Below, one piece after another: positions 1-10,175 of a DNA stretch of 64,000 bases (positions are counted from its first letter, which is position 1; each line of letters starts with the position of its first letter). The position numbers and the translations under genes were made by a program. The DNA is from Spirabiliibacterium falconis (GTDB taxonomy: Bacteria; Pseudomonadota; Gammaproteobacteria; Enterobacterales; Pasteurellaceae): positions 35,762-99,761 of the forward strand of contig NZ_JABMIJ010000017.1 of assembly GCF_014885015.1 (NCBI RefSeq). The letters run 5' to 3'. A model generated the notes under the pieces. That model did not search any database and had not been told where the DNA came from. It worked only from the letters and a program-made list of their open reading frames with translations.

Positions 1-275
1 GCACTAAAAATCATTCCCACTGTGAGCAACAAACTAACATAACCTATCGCACGCAAGGTGGGAATCAGATGCGAGGGCAGCTTTATCCACTGAGAAAACA
101 CCATACTGCCAATGAAACGAAATAAAAATGCACTGGCGGCAATCAGCCCGATCATCTCATCGCTATAATGCTGCGATTGTAGCCAAACAGGCAAAAAAGG
201 CAAAAATACACCATATGCGGCGAAATAGCCGATAAAGCTGGCAATCAACCAAGCAAAAGGAGAAAGTTTAATCAC
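1..275 (-). CDS. MFS transporter, HcaT/LacY-like (N-terminal fragment)
   Basis: This is the first ~91 codons of a gene that runs off the left edge of the window. The translation begins with Ile-Lys-Leu-Ser-Pro-Phe-Ala-Trp and has three hydrophobic segments containing GYFAAYGVFLPFLPVWL. That pattern is typical of the phenylpropionate-permease (HcaT-like) branch of the major facilitator superfamily. The likely start is GTG at 273-275, which overlaps the proC stop in a GTGA arrangement, so the two genes are translationally coupled. A proC-transporter pair next to rdgC is, as I recall, also seen in H. influenzae. The substrate cannot be inferred from this fragment. Confidence 0.7.
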   Translation of the reverse strand, partial: MIKLSPFAWLIASFIGYFAAYGVFLPFLPVWLQSQHYSDEMIGLIAASAFLFRFIGSMVFSQWIKLPSHLIPTLRAIGYVSLLLTVGMIFS

Positions 276-1087
276 AATTGCTGCTCCATTTCCTGCGCAC
301 GAGCAACCGCTTGGTGCATACCTTGAGCGATAATATCTGCCAAACCGCACTTTTCAAATTCTGCAATTGCAGCGGCTGTGGTGCCGCCTTTTGAGGTTAC
401 TTGCGTACGCAATTCCCCCAAACTGAGCTGAGGATTTTCCACGACCATTTTGGCAGAACCAGCCATCGCTTGCTCAATCAGCCCTCTGGCTTGCCGCTCC
501 GTCAGCCCCATCGCTAAAAGTGCGGTTTGCATCGCCTCTAGCACATAGAAAAAATACGCGGGGCTTGAGCCTGAACCTGCGGTGATCGCATTAATATCGC
601 GTTCTGCGACAACCCAACACACTTTACCCACCGCACCAAACAGTGTTTCAGCAAGCATTTTTTGTTCATGTGAACACGGTGCATTGGCAAAGAGCCCCGT
701 CATCCCCGCTTGCAATAATGCAGGGGTATTCGGCATCGCACGAATAATGGCTGACGCAGTGGGCAACAACTGCTGAATACGCGCAATCAGCATTCCTGCG
801 GCAATGGAGATCAACAGCTTATTGTGTAGATTTACCGCACTTACCCCTTGGCATACGCTTGCCATCATCTGTGGCTTCACCGCCAAAACCACAACATCTG
901 CAAAATCCATTGCCTCATTATTATCTTGCGTGGTGTGAACCCCGTGTTGTGAAAGTGCGGTCAATTTCGGCTGGCTCGGGTTGCTTACAATTAACTGCTG
1001 AGCCGCAACACCTGACCGCAATAACCCTGAAATTAACGCCTTGCTCATATTACCTGCGCCAATAAAGGCGATTTTTGTATTTTTCAT
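272..1087 (-). CDS. proC: Pyrroline-5-carboxylate reductase
   Basis: Catalyses the last step of proline synthesis, the NAD(P)H-dependent reduction of 1-pyrroline-5-carboxylate to L-proline, in the cytoplasm. The N-terminal Rossmann motif GAGNM lies at residues 10-14. The C-terminal dimerisation and substrate domain carries the family signature around AGSGSSPAYFFYVLEAM and the late VTSKGGTTAAAI stretch. Length (271 aa) is normal. I place the start at the ATG at 1085-1087 (MKNTKIAFIG) rather than an upstream in-frame TTG at 1100-1102, because the Rossmann strand then starts at the usual distance and a GAG-rich sequence lies just upstream. It overlaps the downstream transporter gene by 4 nt and is divergent from rdgC. 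Confidence 0.95.
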   Translation of the reverse strand: MKNTKIAFIGAGNMSKALISGLLRSGVAAQQLIVSNPSQPKLTALSQHGVHTTQDNNEAMDFADVVVLAVKPQMMASVCQGVSAVNLHNKLLISIAAGMLIARIQQLLPTASAIIRAMPNTPALLQAGMTGLFANAPCSHEQKMLAETLFGAVGKVCWVVAERDINAITAGSGSSPAYFFYVLEAMQTALLAMGLTERQARGLIEQAMAGSAKMVVENPQLSLGELRTQVTSKGGTTAAAIAEFEKCGLADIIAQGMHQAVARAQEMEQQL

Positions 1088-1153
1088 CGCTATCTCGCTC
1101 AAGAATCAGTACAATAAATCTATTCTATCATTGAGTGATAATGGAAAGATATA

Positions 1154-2059
1154 ATGCAATGGTTTAAAAATGTGATGGTTTACCGCTTAACCAAAACGAT
1201 TGACTTAAGCGAGCAAACCGTGAGCAAAGCGTTACAAGCGCAAGCCTTTCACCCTTGTGGCAAGCACGACCTAAGCCATTTTGGCTGGTTTGCTCCACTG
1301 GCTGGCAGTGATGAATTGCTATTTGCCCACGCTGGAAGACTATTTTTAATCGCACAAAAAGAGGAAAAAATTCTGCCCGCAGCCGTGGTAAAAAAAGCAT
1401 TTGAAGAACGTTTATTCGAGCGTGAAGATCAAGAACAACGCAAATTAAGTAAAGTGGAGAAACAAGCGTTAAAAGATGATGTGGTGCATTCGCTCCTACC
1501 ACAAGCATTCAGCAAACACCAGCAGACCGCACTTTTTATTGATCCCGCAGCTGGATTTATTTTCATCAATGCTGCCAGTGCAACTCGCGCAGAAGCAACC
1601 CTTGCTCTATTACGCAAATCGCTCGGCTCGTTGCCCGTTGTTCCACTGGCGTTTATCAATGAGCCAAGTGCGGTTATGACGGCGTGGATAGCCAATGATG
1701 AACTGCCCGCATGGTTGAACACGCTAGGCGAGGCTGAGTTGATTTCTAGCCGTGATGAGTCCGTCATTCGCTGCAAGCAACAAGAACTCGACAGCGATGA
1801 AATTCAGGCGCACTTTAATGCCGGAAAAGTGGTCAGTAAATTAGCATTAGACTGGGAAAATCGCTTAAGTGCGGTACTCGCCAACGATGCTAGCCTCAAA
1901 CGGATTAAATTTAGCGACCATTTACGCCAGCAAAATGATGATATTGTCAAAGAAGATGTGCAACAACGTTTTGAGGCAGATTTTCTCTTAATGAGCGACA
2001 CGCTACTGACCTTTATAACGCAATTACGCGATGAATTTGGTGGCGTGTTAGAAAATTAA
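1154..2059 (+). CDS. rdgC: Recombination-associated protein RdgC
   Basis: RdgC is a toroidal, non-specific DNA-binding protein that restrains RecA-mediated recombination and associates with the nucleoid. The N-terminus MQWFKNVMVYRL and the motif FGWFAPLAG are diagnostic of the family, and 301 aa matches the usual ~303. It is transcribed divergently from proC across only 66 bp. Its TAA stop abuts the convergent ppx stop with no intervening base. Two uptake sequences lie within the gene, near 1524 and 1668, and one more near 1870. Confidence 0.95.
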   Translation: MQWFKNVMVYRLTKTIDLSEQTVSKALQAQAFHPCGKHDLSHFGWFAPLAGSDELLFAHAGRLFLIAQKEEKILPAAVVKKAFEERLFEREDQEQRKLSKVEKQALKDDVVHSLLPQAFSKHQQTALFIDPAAGFIFINAASATRAEATLALLRKSLGSLPVVPLAFINEPSAVMTAWIANDELPAWLNTLGEAELISSRDESVIRCKQQELDSDEIQAHFNAGKVVSKLALDWENRLSAVLANDASLKRIKFSDHLRQQNDDIVKEDVQQRFEADFLLMSDTLLTFITQLRDEFGGVLEN

Positions 2060-3589
2060 TCACGCAATGCGCAACTCAATGCCAAGTGCATGCAACAGCG
2101 CGCCTTCTTCTAATAACTCTTTTTCGGTTAGCGGATTGCGCGCCAGATAATTTGGCTCAAATTGCAATTGCCACACACCGCACTTTTCTCGCACCTGAAA
2201 TTCAAACCGCTCGGCAGGCTCTGTGGCTTGGCGAGAGCGATTAATAATAATCGCCAAACGTAACATTACCAGTAACGCCACAACATCACGCTGAACATAA
2301 CGAGCTGGAATGGTTATATCATCCAGATGCACCGCACTTATATGAAAACGTACTAAGGTTGCTAGCAGTTGCTGTTGATGATAATCAAAGCCCGGCAAAT
2401 CGCTATGTTCCACAATATAGGCCGAATGTTTTTGCACACCTTTATGGTTAATACATAACCCAATTTCGTGAATAAATGCGGCACAAAATAAGATATTCAA
2501 CAGCTCTTCTGCCTGTGTGCGGTTCTCCCAACAGCGGTATTTCTGCCCCAATAGCATTGCCGTATCGGTAACCCGCAACGCTTGCGCTTTATCCACGACA
2601 AAATGCTCCATCAGGCTTTCAACGGTTCGCTCACGAATGTTATCCACAATAAACCCGTTCTCCAGCCCATACATGACCCCTTCGCGTAATGCCCCATCGG
2701 AATAGCGCATCTGCTTGATGCCATAATTCTCAAACAAGGCACTTAAAATCGCCAATCCAGGTACAAAAACACTGGCTCGCTCAGCATTTAAGCCTTTTAA
2801 ATTGAGTTTAGAAAAATGATCCACTTGCAAGACACTGGCAATCAATTTCTGCAAAATCTCTGCGGTGATAAGCCCGCTGGGGTCAAAATTCGCCTGCACA
2901 ATTTGACTTACCGTTTTGACGGTACCCGATGAACCTAGCACAGTATCCCAACCCAAGGTTTGATAAGGTTTTGCAAGGTCCGCAATGCGTGAAAGTGCGG
3001 TTTGATGCGCCTGATTAAAACGTTCACGGCTAATCTCGCCATTCGGGAAAAAAGCCACCTCAAAGCTCACACAGCCCATATTACGACTGTTGGCAAGCAA
3101 GGGTAAAAAACCGTCGCCAACAATCATTTCCGTTGAACCACCGCCAATATCCACCACCAATTTTCGCCCCGATTCAGACTGCGTGTGGCACACGCCAGAG
3201 TAGATCAGCTTTGCTTCCTCTTCCCCTGAAATGATGTTAATAGGATAGGGAAAAACCGCTTTCGCCGCCTTAAGAAAATCGGCTTTATTCACCGCTTGGC
3301 GTAAGGTGTAAGTTCCAACGGTACGAATATTCTCTGTGGGTAAGCCTTGTAAACGTTCAGCAAACAGGGCTAAGCACGCCACACCACGGGCAATCGCCGC
3401 TTGGCTAAGCTGGTTATTTTCATCAAGCCCCTGCGCTAACTGTACACGCTGCTTTAACCGAGACAGCACTTGAATTGACCCATTGACAATGCGTGCAATA
3501 ATCATATGAAAACTATTTGACCCAAGATCAATGGCGGCGAATTCCCGCACAGTGCGTGCGGTATTTTCTGGCTGGCTCGTGTGCTTCAT
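2060..3589 (-). CDS. ppx: Exopolyphosphatase
   Basis: Hydrolyses the terminal phosphate of polyphosphate; the family also includes guanosine pentaphosphatase GppA. The ASKHA-fold phosphate-1 motif FAAIDLGSNSFHM begins near residue 17 and the phosphate-2 motif VVDIGGGSTEMI lies near residue 145. The C-terminal HD-like region contains HEIGLCINHKG and HSAYIVEHSDLPGF. Length (509 aa) and extended residue agreement with E. coli Ppx (513 aa) favour Ppx over GppA, although GppA activity cannot be excluded. No adjacent ppk is present, unlike the E. coli ppk-ppx operon. Its own upstream region (3590-3674) is short and AT-rich. Confidence 0.9.
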   Translation of the reverse strand: MKHTSQPENTARTVREFAAIDLGSNSFHMIIARIVNGSIQVLSRLKQRVQLAQGLDENNQLSQAAIARGVACLALFAERLQGLPTENIRTVGTYTLRQAVNKADFLKAAKAVFPYPINIISGEEEAKLIYSGVCHTQSESGRKLVVDIGGGSTEMIVGDGFLPLLANSRNMGCVSFEVAFFPNGEISRERFNQAHQTALSRIADLAKPYQTLGWDTVLGSSGTVKTVSQIVQANFDPSGLITAEILQKLIASVLQVDHFSKLNLKGLNAERASVFVPGLAILSALFENYGIKQMRYSDGALREGVMYGLENGFIVDNIRERTVESLMEHFVVDKAQALRVTDTAMLLGQKYRCWENRTQAEELLNILFCAAFIHEIGLCINHKGVQKHSAYIVEHSDLPGFDYHQQQLLATLVRFHISAVHLDDITIPARYVQRDVVALLVMLRLAIIINRSRQATEPAERFEFQVREKCGVWQLQFEPNYLARNPLTEKELLEEGALLHALGIELRIA

Positions 3590-3674
3590 GCTGCTCTCTT
3601 CAATAAAATAACCTTATTTTGATAACATAATCGTTTTTTGCGTACAATTCAATCACACCGTTGCGAAAAAACAG

Positions 3675-3699
3675 AAAGTGCGGTATGAACCGCACTTTT
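3675..3699 (-). terminator. Uptake-sequence hairpin terminator of tamB
   Basis: AAAGTGCGGT (3675-3684) and ACCGCACTTT (3689-3698) form a perfect 10-bp stem with a 4-nt loop. Read on the minus strand the stem is followed by a T-rich run. It lies a few bases past the tamB stop and is built from two inverted uptake sequences. Confidence 0.8.
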
Positions 3700-3704
3700 A
3701 GCGT

Positions 3705-6700
3705 TTAGAACTCAAATTGGTAGAGTAAATCAACCGCTTGATTAACCCCCGAAACGGACTGCAAATACAGTTGTGGAATGATCTTGTAGCGTAGTGTCAG
3801 TTCAGCTATCGGTTGAAATAATCCAACGCCATATTTCACTTGCAGCCGTGGCGTGATATTACCACTGACAACCACTTGCGAACTATCGCCGATGCCCGCG
3901 GTGTCGAGTGAAAGATCGCTAATACCAAAGGCTTCGCCAATGCCACCAACCACTTTTCCACCTTTGGAAAGCCCTAAGCCCAACATAGCGGCACCAATAG
4001 AGGCACCTGAGGCGGCATCACCACTATTATCCAACCCACGTCCTGTTAAGAGGTAAGAAAGTGCTTCATCTTGCGACATGGCAGGTTCGGAGAACACTTG
4101 TACATCAGGCTGATCAGCAATGCCCGTGACTTTTAAACCTGCCACAATTTTGCTGTTTTCCATCGCTTCGGGATTGCGAATGGCTTCAATATTTAAAAAT
4201 GGCTGCGAAGCAAGTCCTGAGAAACTGATTTGTCCACGACGAATCAGCAAATCTTGCCCATAGGAATTATAGCGTCCATTTTTTATATCCACTTGCCCAT
4301 AGAGTCCAAGATTTTTTTCTTGACGCACATCCAGCGTGCCAACCAAATTTGCCTTCAAACCATACGCATCGAGGAATACATCATCACCAATATTCACCTT
4401 CACATCAGAAGAGAACTGCATTGTCTCTTGGCGAGGCACGACATTACGCACTGTGGCACGATTTTTCGCATCAACAATGACCATATCACTGCTCACTGCA
4501 ACCGCACTTTCAGGCAATTCTTCAATTTTGATTCTCGCCCAAGGCACATCTACAGTCCCTGTTACGTTGACCAATTTAGGGGTTGCATGCACATCGATAT
4601 TTGGGCTTGCCTCTAATTTCGCCATTTTCGGAATATTCACCTTAAAGCGGTTAGCGTTCGCATTTAAATGGGCTTGCCACTGTTCAAGCGTTTTCCATGA
4701 CGCATCGCCGCTTAAATTTAACTGGCTATCAGGTGTTTTCAACACCCCTTGTAAAGTTGATGACGTGCCATTAAATGCAAGATTAAGCTGCCCATCGCTA
4801 ATTTGAACAGGGCTGGTGAACATCTTTAACGCCAAATCCGATACATTAAAATGTCCGTTAAGCAAGGGGGCTTGCAAACTCCCGCCAAATTGCAAATAGC
4901 TATTTATCGCCCCTTTTACTTGCTCGCCTTTTGCCAATAATGGATTGACCAACGGCCCTAGCCGCAGTGCATTGAGTGCCACATTACCGCTAAGTTGGCG
5001 AGATTTCGGTAAATCTGCAATGTTAATATCACTGCTCAATGTCCCTTGATGATTAATCTCAACCGCACTTTTAAGGTTCAACGTATTATCTTTAATGGTA
5101 CTGTTCAGGCTCAAATTGCTCAGATCCAGTTGGAAAGTGCGGTAATCTATTTTTTGCTTAAACGCAATCGCTGGGCTATTGATATTAACGTCTAATGCAA
5201 ACGGTTTATTATCAAACCACGCAACGTGCCCATGTCCGTTCAGCATGCCTGTAAGCTGCATTTTATCGTCTAAAAAAGGCGTTAGCATGGTCAGATTAAC
5301 GTGTTTTAACTCAAACGGCACGTCTCCTTGCTTGCCTGCTTTAAACGCGGAAGGAAAACAAATTTGTGCTTGATTATTTAACCAACAATGCGCGGCAACC
5401 TCCGCCTCGCTTTTAGCAAGATCAACGTTTAATTTGATATTTTGATCATTTTTCCAACTTCCGACTGGCGATGTTAGCTGAATTTTCGCCAACGTTCCGC
5501 CCCATACTTGCTTGGCACGATCAAAACTTCCATACACATTAAAGGTACCAGACACAGGCTCGCCTTGGGTTCGAATATTCAGTTTGTGATTTTGCTCACT
5601 GCCATCAGCAATAATCTTCGTCTGTTTCAGCTGAATATCATTAAACTGCAACGAGGCTAAATCAAGATACAACCCACCTTGGATTTGCTCATCAACATTG
5701 ACTTTGCCTTTTGCAGACAGATTACGCAGGTGCACGTCGTTAAAATCCAATCTGGAGCTGGTCAGATCCAACAACGCATACGGCTTTTTAATATCGCCTT
5801 GCAGCACCACATTACCCTGCATACTCGCACTTAATCCTGGCAGCAATCCCGCAAGATTCGGTGCATTAATATCTACCCGCAAATCAGAATGCTGATCCAA
5901 ATAACCATTCACACGCAATGTATTATTGCCATAAAGTAATTTGAGATCATCGGCATTCAATAGGCGTTCAGTGCTGCTTTGTGCCCGTCCAGTGAGTTGT
6001 AAAGGCTGCCCATTGAGTTTACCTTGCACATCTAATTCACTCACACTAGCCTGCCACGTCTCACCATTGACCACACCTTCACTTTTCAAACCGCCATTGA
6101 GTACGGCTTTCCAATCTGGAGTAAATTCAGCAGTGTTAATATGCTGTAGCGAAAGTGCGGTTTGCCAACGCACCCCTTGCGTCCAGTCCAACTGACCTTG
6201 CAGTTGACTTTGCCCTTGCAAGCCATCAAGGGTTAATGCGTGAATATTCAGTGCGGTCAATTCGCCGTCGGCTGCTAAATTCGCGTGCAATTTAGGGATA
6301 GACTGCCCCCGTAACAGGCTATCAAATGCAATATGATAGTTCAGTAAATCGCCACTCACATTGACATTCAGTTTTTCAGCAGCGAACTGCGGACTCTCAT
6401 CTTTGTGCAGTGCCAATGGATAATGAAAGTGCGGTGCGCTAAGCGTCACGTTGAATGGATTCTTTGACTGGCTAAGTTGAATATCCCCAGCCAGCTTCGC
6501 CTCAAACCCCTCGCTGGTAGAGAGTGTGAACTGGGTGGTTTGTGCTAATGCACCAATAAGCTCCACAGTCAGTTTAGTGGCTGGCAATAATACCCGTTCG
6601 CCTTGTTTCAGATCATAGGTTTGCCCCTGAAGGTGAACATCAAGCGGATATTCGCCACTTAACGTGATTTCGCCTTGCCCTTCAAGATCAATCAGATTGC

Positions 6701-7610
6701 TCTTGAGCATCAACTGCGGCAAGGCAATTTTGCTTTCATCGGCTTGCAGTTGTACTCGCAATTGCGCAACGGCAATAGCCAAATCATCGCCAGTGCTATG
6801 TTGTTGCTGATAGTGCCAATCTTGCCCTTGAATGCCCTGCACATTGATAGCAAATGGCAACACCACTGTTTTCAGTTTGCCCAACAATGGCTGTTGTAAT
6901 TGTGTGCGTAATGCGTCCCAATCCATCGGATTAACCGCACTTGCTGTTTTTTCCTCTCGGCTTTCCGCCTCTGAGGTTTGATTTTCACTTTCCCGTGCCA
7001 CCAGATGCACAGCTACACCGTCGATCGTCGTGGGCATAATGGTCAACCCACTGTCATTATTCAATGAAAGTGCGGTCGTAAAATTACCCAGACTTACCTG
7101 CGTTTGATCGATTTGAGTGGTCATCTCGCTTAACTGAACGTGCTTAATCTCCACCGCCACAGGCAGATGAATTTTCTGCATTTCACGCGGTGGTGATGGC
7201 TCTGACGGCGGTAATTGGCTGGTATCCACCGCAATATCGGCGTGTCGCACCGTAATATCATCAATGCAAATTTTACGTTGAAGCAAACACCCTAATTGCC
7301 ATTGGGCACGCATATCGCCCACACGTACTGCAACGCCATTTGCTTGATAAGTGAGTTCTTTTAGCACCAAGCCTTCGCTCAAGCTGCCCTCAATCGATCC
7401 AATGTGCAACTGATCCAACAAACTATCTGCCCATTTCAGCACATTGCGTTGCCCCACGCCTGTACCAAGCAGCACACCAAAAGCAACGACCACCAGTACC
7501 ACAAAACACAAGATGACCCACAAGAACTTACGCCAACCGCACTTATGCTTGTGCGTTTTCTGCGGCTGTTGTTCTGATGTGGTGCTCACTTTTTCCGCTT
7601 GTTCTGCCAT
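3705..7610 (-). CDS. tamB: Translocation and assembly module subunit TamB
   Basis: TamB is a very large inner-membrane-anchored periplasmic protein that spans the envelope and works with TamA in outer-membrane biogenesis, including phospholipid transport. The sequence has a basic cytoplasmic start, one transmembrane segment at about residues 26-50 (FLWVILCFVVLVVVAFGVLL) and a long periplasmic body of AsmA-like beta repeats. It ends in the conserved DUF490/TamB C-terminal domain: SYLLTGRGLDNSG, a glycine-rich stretch, and a final KIIPQLYLQSVSGVNQAVDLL. Length (1301 aa) is within the family range. The start codon overlaps the tamA stop by one base (TAATG), indicating coupled translation. A USS-pair hairpin ends the transcript. 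Confidence 0.95.
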   Translation of the reverse strand: MAEQAEKVSTTSEQQPQKTHKHKCGWRKFLWVILCFVVLVVVAFGVLLGTGVGQRNVLKWADSLLDQLHIGSIEGSLSEGLVLKELTYQANGVAVRVGDMRAQWQLGCLLQRKICIDDITVRHADIAVDTSQLPPSEPSPPREMQKIHLPVAVEIKHVQLSEMTTQIDQTQVSLGNFTTALSLNNDSGLTIMPTTIDGVAVHLVARESENQTSEAESREEKTASAVNPMDWDALRTQLQQPLLGKLKTVVLPFAINVQGIQGQDWHYQQQHSTGDDLAIAVAQLRVQLQADESKIALPQLMLKSNLIDLEGQGEITLSGEYPLDVHLQGQTYDLKQGERVLLPATKLTVELIGALAQTTQFTLSTSEGFEAKLAGDIQLSQSKNPFNVTLSAPHFHYPLALHKDESPQFAAEKLNVNVSGDLLNYHIAFDSLLRGQSIPKLHANLAADGELTALNIHALTLDGLQGQSQLQGQLDWTQGVRWQTALSLQHINTAEFTPDWKAVLNGGLKSEGVVNGETWQASVSELDVQGKLNGQPLQLTGRAQSSTERLLNADDLKLLYGNNTLRVNGYLDQHSDLRVDINAPNLAGLLPGLSASMQGNVVLQGDIKKPYALLDLTSSRLDFNDVHLRNLSAKGKVNVDEQIQGGLYLDLASLQFNDIQLKQTKIIADGSEQNHKLNIRTQGEPVSGTFNVYGSFDRAKQVWGGTLAKIQLTSPVGSWKNDQNIKLNVDLAKSEAEVAAHCWLNNQAQICFPSAFKAGKQGDVPFELKHVNLTMLTPFLDDKMQLTGMLNGHGHVAWFDNKPFALDVNINSPAIAFKQKIDYRTFQLDLSNLSLNSTIKDNTLNLKSAVEINHQGTLSSDINIADLPKSRQLSGNVALNALRLGPLVNPLLAKGEQVKGAINSYLQFGGSLQAPLLNGHFNVSDLALKMFTSPVQISDGQLNLAFNGTSSTLQGVLKTPDSQLNLSGDASWKTLEQWQAHLNANANRFKVNIPKMAKLEASPNIDVHATPKLVNVTGTVDVPWARIKIEELPESAVAVSSDMVIVDAKNRATVRNVVPRQETMQFSSDVKVNIGDDVFLDAYGLKANLVGTLDVRQEKNLGLYGQVDIKNGRYNSYGQDLLIRRGQISFSGLASQPFLNIEAIRNPEAMENSKIVAGLKVTGIADQPDVQVFSEPAMSQDEALSYLLTGRGLDNSGDAASGASIGAAMLGLGLSKGGKVVGGIGEAFGISDLSLDTAGIGDSSQVVVSGNITPRLQVKYGVGLFQPIAELTLRYKIIPQLYLQSVSGVNQAVDLLYQFEF

Positions 7611-9355
7611 TACAATTCTGTTCCTAATCCGATGTAAAATTGAATATTATGGCTGCCATCTTTATCACGCACAGGAGTGGCAATATCCAGTTTTACTGCG
7701 CCTACAGGCGAAGCCCATCGTACCCCTACACCCGCGCCTGAACGCAGTGCTTTCCTACGATAACTATCAGCCGCCAATCCTGTGTCGTAGAACACCGCGC
7801 CCCACCAATTTGGGTAAACTTGATATTGATATTCAAAATTGGCGGTCGCTAAGCGTGATGCCCCCACTAACTTGCCATTTTTGTCTTTAGGGGAGATTTT
7901 TTTATAACCATAGCCTCGAATGGAGCGATCGCCCCCTGCAAAATAGCGTAACGCGGGTGGGATACGATTAAAATCCGCACTTTTCATATAACCTGCGTCA
8001 AAACGCAGTAAAATACGATGGTTATCAAAATAAGTCCGAATCCAGGCAGAGCTGGCTCTCACGCTAAAAAAATTGACATCCGAACCCCAGATGTTTTGCC
8101 CAAGATTAAACGTGATATTTTGCGCATCCCCCCAGCTTGGAAACATTCCACCACGCAGCCGAGTACGATTGAGCCCTGCGGTCGGATAAATCAACAAAGT
8201 GCGGTTAGAGACATCAGCTTGGGTAAAAGCGTCATAACGTGCACGTAACCCCAAGAAATACTGCCAACCGCTCTCGTGCTTCCAATACCGTAGCCCCGCT
8301 AACGTGACCGTATCGGCATGGGTATCATTGGTGCGTTCACGATCAAGTCCTGCTGAATATTCGTAATAATATTTCAACGCATTTTTCAGCAAGGGAATTT
8401 TATAGGTCATTTCCACGGTTTGTTGCGGTTTAGAAATATAGAAGCTGCTTCTAAAACTGTGTCCACGACTGTTAATCCACGGTTTATTCCAGCTCAATTG
8501 TAAGCGTGGTCCAACATCAGTGGCATAGCCAATACCGATCTCCATATTATTCTTTTTCTTCGGACGCATTAAGACATTTAAATCCACCCGTTTTTCTTCA
8601 CTGACCAGTGTGGGTTGTAAGAGTACAGAGCTAAACCAGTTCGTTGACGTGTAATTGGCGGTCATTGTAGAAAGATCGTTGATCAAATAAGGTTCGCCCG
8701 ATTTGATATTGAGCATATTACGCAAATAATCCTCTCGAATTTGCGCATGTTCAAATGTTACGTTGCCGTAATGATAACGTTGCCCACTATCAAAAATCAT
8801 GTGCCAAATCGCCAAATGTTCTTGCAACATCACCAGCAATTGTGAGATTTGAAAATCAGCATCAAAATAGCCTTGTTTGACCGCCAGCGTCTGTAATGTA
8901 GATTTAAAATCGTCATACGTGCCTTGATTGAGGATCGTGCCTGCACTCGGAATAGTTTTCTTTAAATCCAGAAAGGCTTGATTTTGGGCTGCATCGCCAA
9001 TGATAGACACTTCATTTTCACCGAGCTTTACAGGCTGTGCAAGCGTAACATTGGCATAAAGTAAGTCTTTTATGCCAGCCCGTGGCTCAAACGTGTAGCT
9101 GATTTTATTATTAAAATACCCTAAGGCACGCAACGCATTTTCAATCGTTTGAGTGACCAAATACTGGTAACGTTCTGAGCCATCGGCTTCGTCATTGCTT
9201 AACTGAGAAAGGTAAATGCGCACATTATTATAAAGCTCTGGATTATCGATACCCCGCACTTTAAGTAATACTGTCTGCTCGGCATACGCCATAGAACTCA
9301 ACGCAAACACGCCTGATAACACGAAACGCCAAAATGGCTTCATACGCAATTTCAC
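7610..9355 (-). CDS. tamA: Outer-membrane assembly factor TamA
   Basis: TamA is an Omp85/BamA-family 16-stranded barrel with periplasmic POTRA domains that acts with TamB. A signal peptide (residues 1-25, cleavage after SSMAYA) is followed by POTRA-like modules to about residue 260. A C-terminal barrel then begins near GIGYATDVGPRLQLSWNKPW. The Omp85 lid-lock motif FFAGGDRSIRGYGY is recognisable as YFAGGDRSIRGYGYK near residue 470, and the protein ends in the outer-membrane pattern FYIGLGTEL. Length (581 aa) matches TamA of related bacteria. It is the first gene of the tamA-tamB pair. Confidence 0.95.
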   Translation of the reverse strand: MKLRMKPFWRFVLSGVFALSSMAYAEQTVLLKVRGIDNPELYNNVRIYLSQLSNDEADGSERYQYLVTQTIENALRALGYFNNKISYTFEPRAGIKDLLYANVTLAQPVKLGENEVSIIGDAAQNQAFLDLKKTIPSAGTILNQGTYDDFKSTLQTLAVKQGYFDADFQISQLLVMLQEHLAIWHMIFDSGQRYHYGNVTFEHAQIREDYLRNMLNIKSGEPYLINDLSTMTANYTSTNWFSSVLLQPTLVSEEKRVDLNVLMRPKKKNNMEIGIGYATDVGPRLQLSWNKPWINSRGHSFRSSFYISKPQQTVEMTYKIPLLKNALKYYYEYSAGLDRERTNDTHADTVTLAGLRYWKHESGWQYFLGLRARYDAFTQADVSNRTLLIYPTAGLNRTRLRGGMFPSWGDAQNITFNLGQNIWGSDVNFFSVRASSAWIRTYFDNHRILLRFDAGYMKSADFNRIPPALRYFAGGDRSIRGYGYKKISPKDKNGKLVGASRLATANFEYQYQVYPNWWGAVFYDTGLAADSYRRKALRSGAGVGVRWASPVGAVKLDIATPVRDKDGSHNIQFYIGLGTEL

Positions 9356-9425
9356 AAGCCCCTCCCATTAATTGATGTAATCATTAAGTTTACCGATAAG
9401 AAGCACACTTGCCAACGCTTAATGG

Positions 9426-10139
9426 CTATTTTGAGTGCAAATTTTGTGCTAAAAAAAGTTCACGACTTTTCAATGGCTGAGCACCTAGATAAGGTTTAAG
9501 CACCATTCGTGTAAACCGCTTTGCGGCGTGTAAAATCTCAGGGCTATCAAAGGTTAAACTGGCAAAAGCAAGCAGGGCTTCGCCTTTAAAACGCAGTTGG
9601 TTATCCAACATGGAGGCAATAAAGCCTTTTTCAGCGCGGTATTGATAAAACATTTCTGGCTCAACAGGCTTGCCTGTGCCCGCACAATGTGTAAAATCCA
9701 CGCCATAGCCTAGGGCTTGCAACAGTTTAAATTCAAAACGGCGCAACTCAGGCTCAACATGGTTACCCGCCTGACAAAGTGCGGTCAAGCAGGTAAGATA
9801 ATCGTCAAATAAGTGCGGATAAGCGGTGTTGGGTTCAAGCACCCGTGAGAGCAGTTCATTCACATAAAAACCACTAAAAAGTGCGGTATTTTCCAGCGGC
9901 AACGCCAACGCAGCGGCTTCTGCTTTTGTGAGCAACTTTAAATCACCTTTGCCACTAAAACGCAACAATAAGGGGGTAAAGGATTGCAATAGGCTTTTTA
10001 AATGGGAGCGTTTAGCTCGCGCGCCTTTCGCCAGCACAGTCAACCGCCCGCTGTGTTCGGTAAACAGCGAGACTAATAAACTGCTTTCGTTATAGGGGCT
10101 TCGATGCAGGACAAATCCCCGTTGCCAATACTCACTCAT
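9426..10139 (-). CDS. recO: DNA repair protein RecO
   Basis: RecO works with RecF and RecR to load RecA on SSB-coated gaps and anneals single strands. The N-terminal OB fold contains [20 protein letters not shown] and the following [18 protein letters not shown] motif, which is typical of RecO. The remainder is the helical C-terminal domain. Length (237 aa) is normal. In enterobacteria recO directly follows era; here a nucleobase permease gene lies between them on the same strand. Confidence 0.93.
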   Translation of the reverse strand: MSEYWQRGFVLHRSPYNESSLLVSLFTEHSGRLTVLAKGARAKRSHLKSLLQSFTPLLLRFSGKGDLKLLTKAEAAALALPLENTALFSGFYVNELLSRVLEPNTAYPHLFDDYLTCLTALCQAGNHVEPELRRFEFKLLQALGYGVDFTHCAGTGKPVEPEMFYQYRAEKGFIASMLDNQLRFKGEALLAFASLTFDSPEILHAAKRFTRMVLKPYLGAQPLKSRELFLAQNLHSK

Positions 10140-10175
10140 CGCCCTATCTTAGCGTTTAAAACCGCACTTTTGCAA

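Noticed and set aside
4230..4806. Two overlapping plus-strand reading frames inside tamB
   Set aside because: They lie entirely opposite a clear, full-length tamB with matching family motifs. Their translations resemble no family I know and no ribosome-binding site precedes them.
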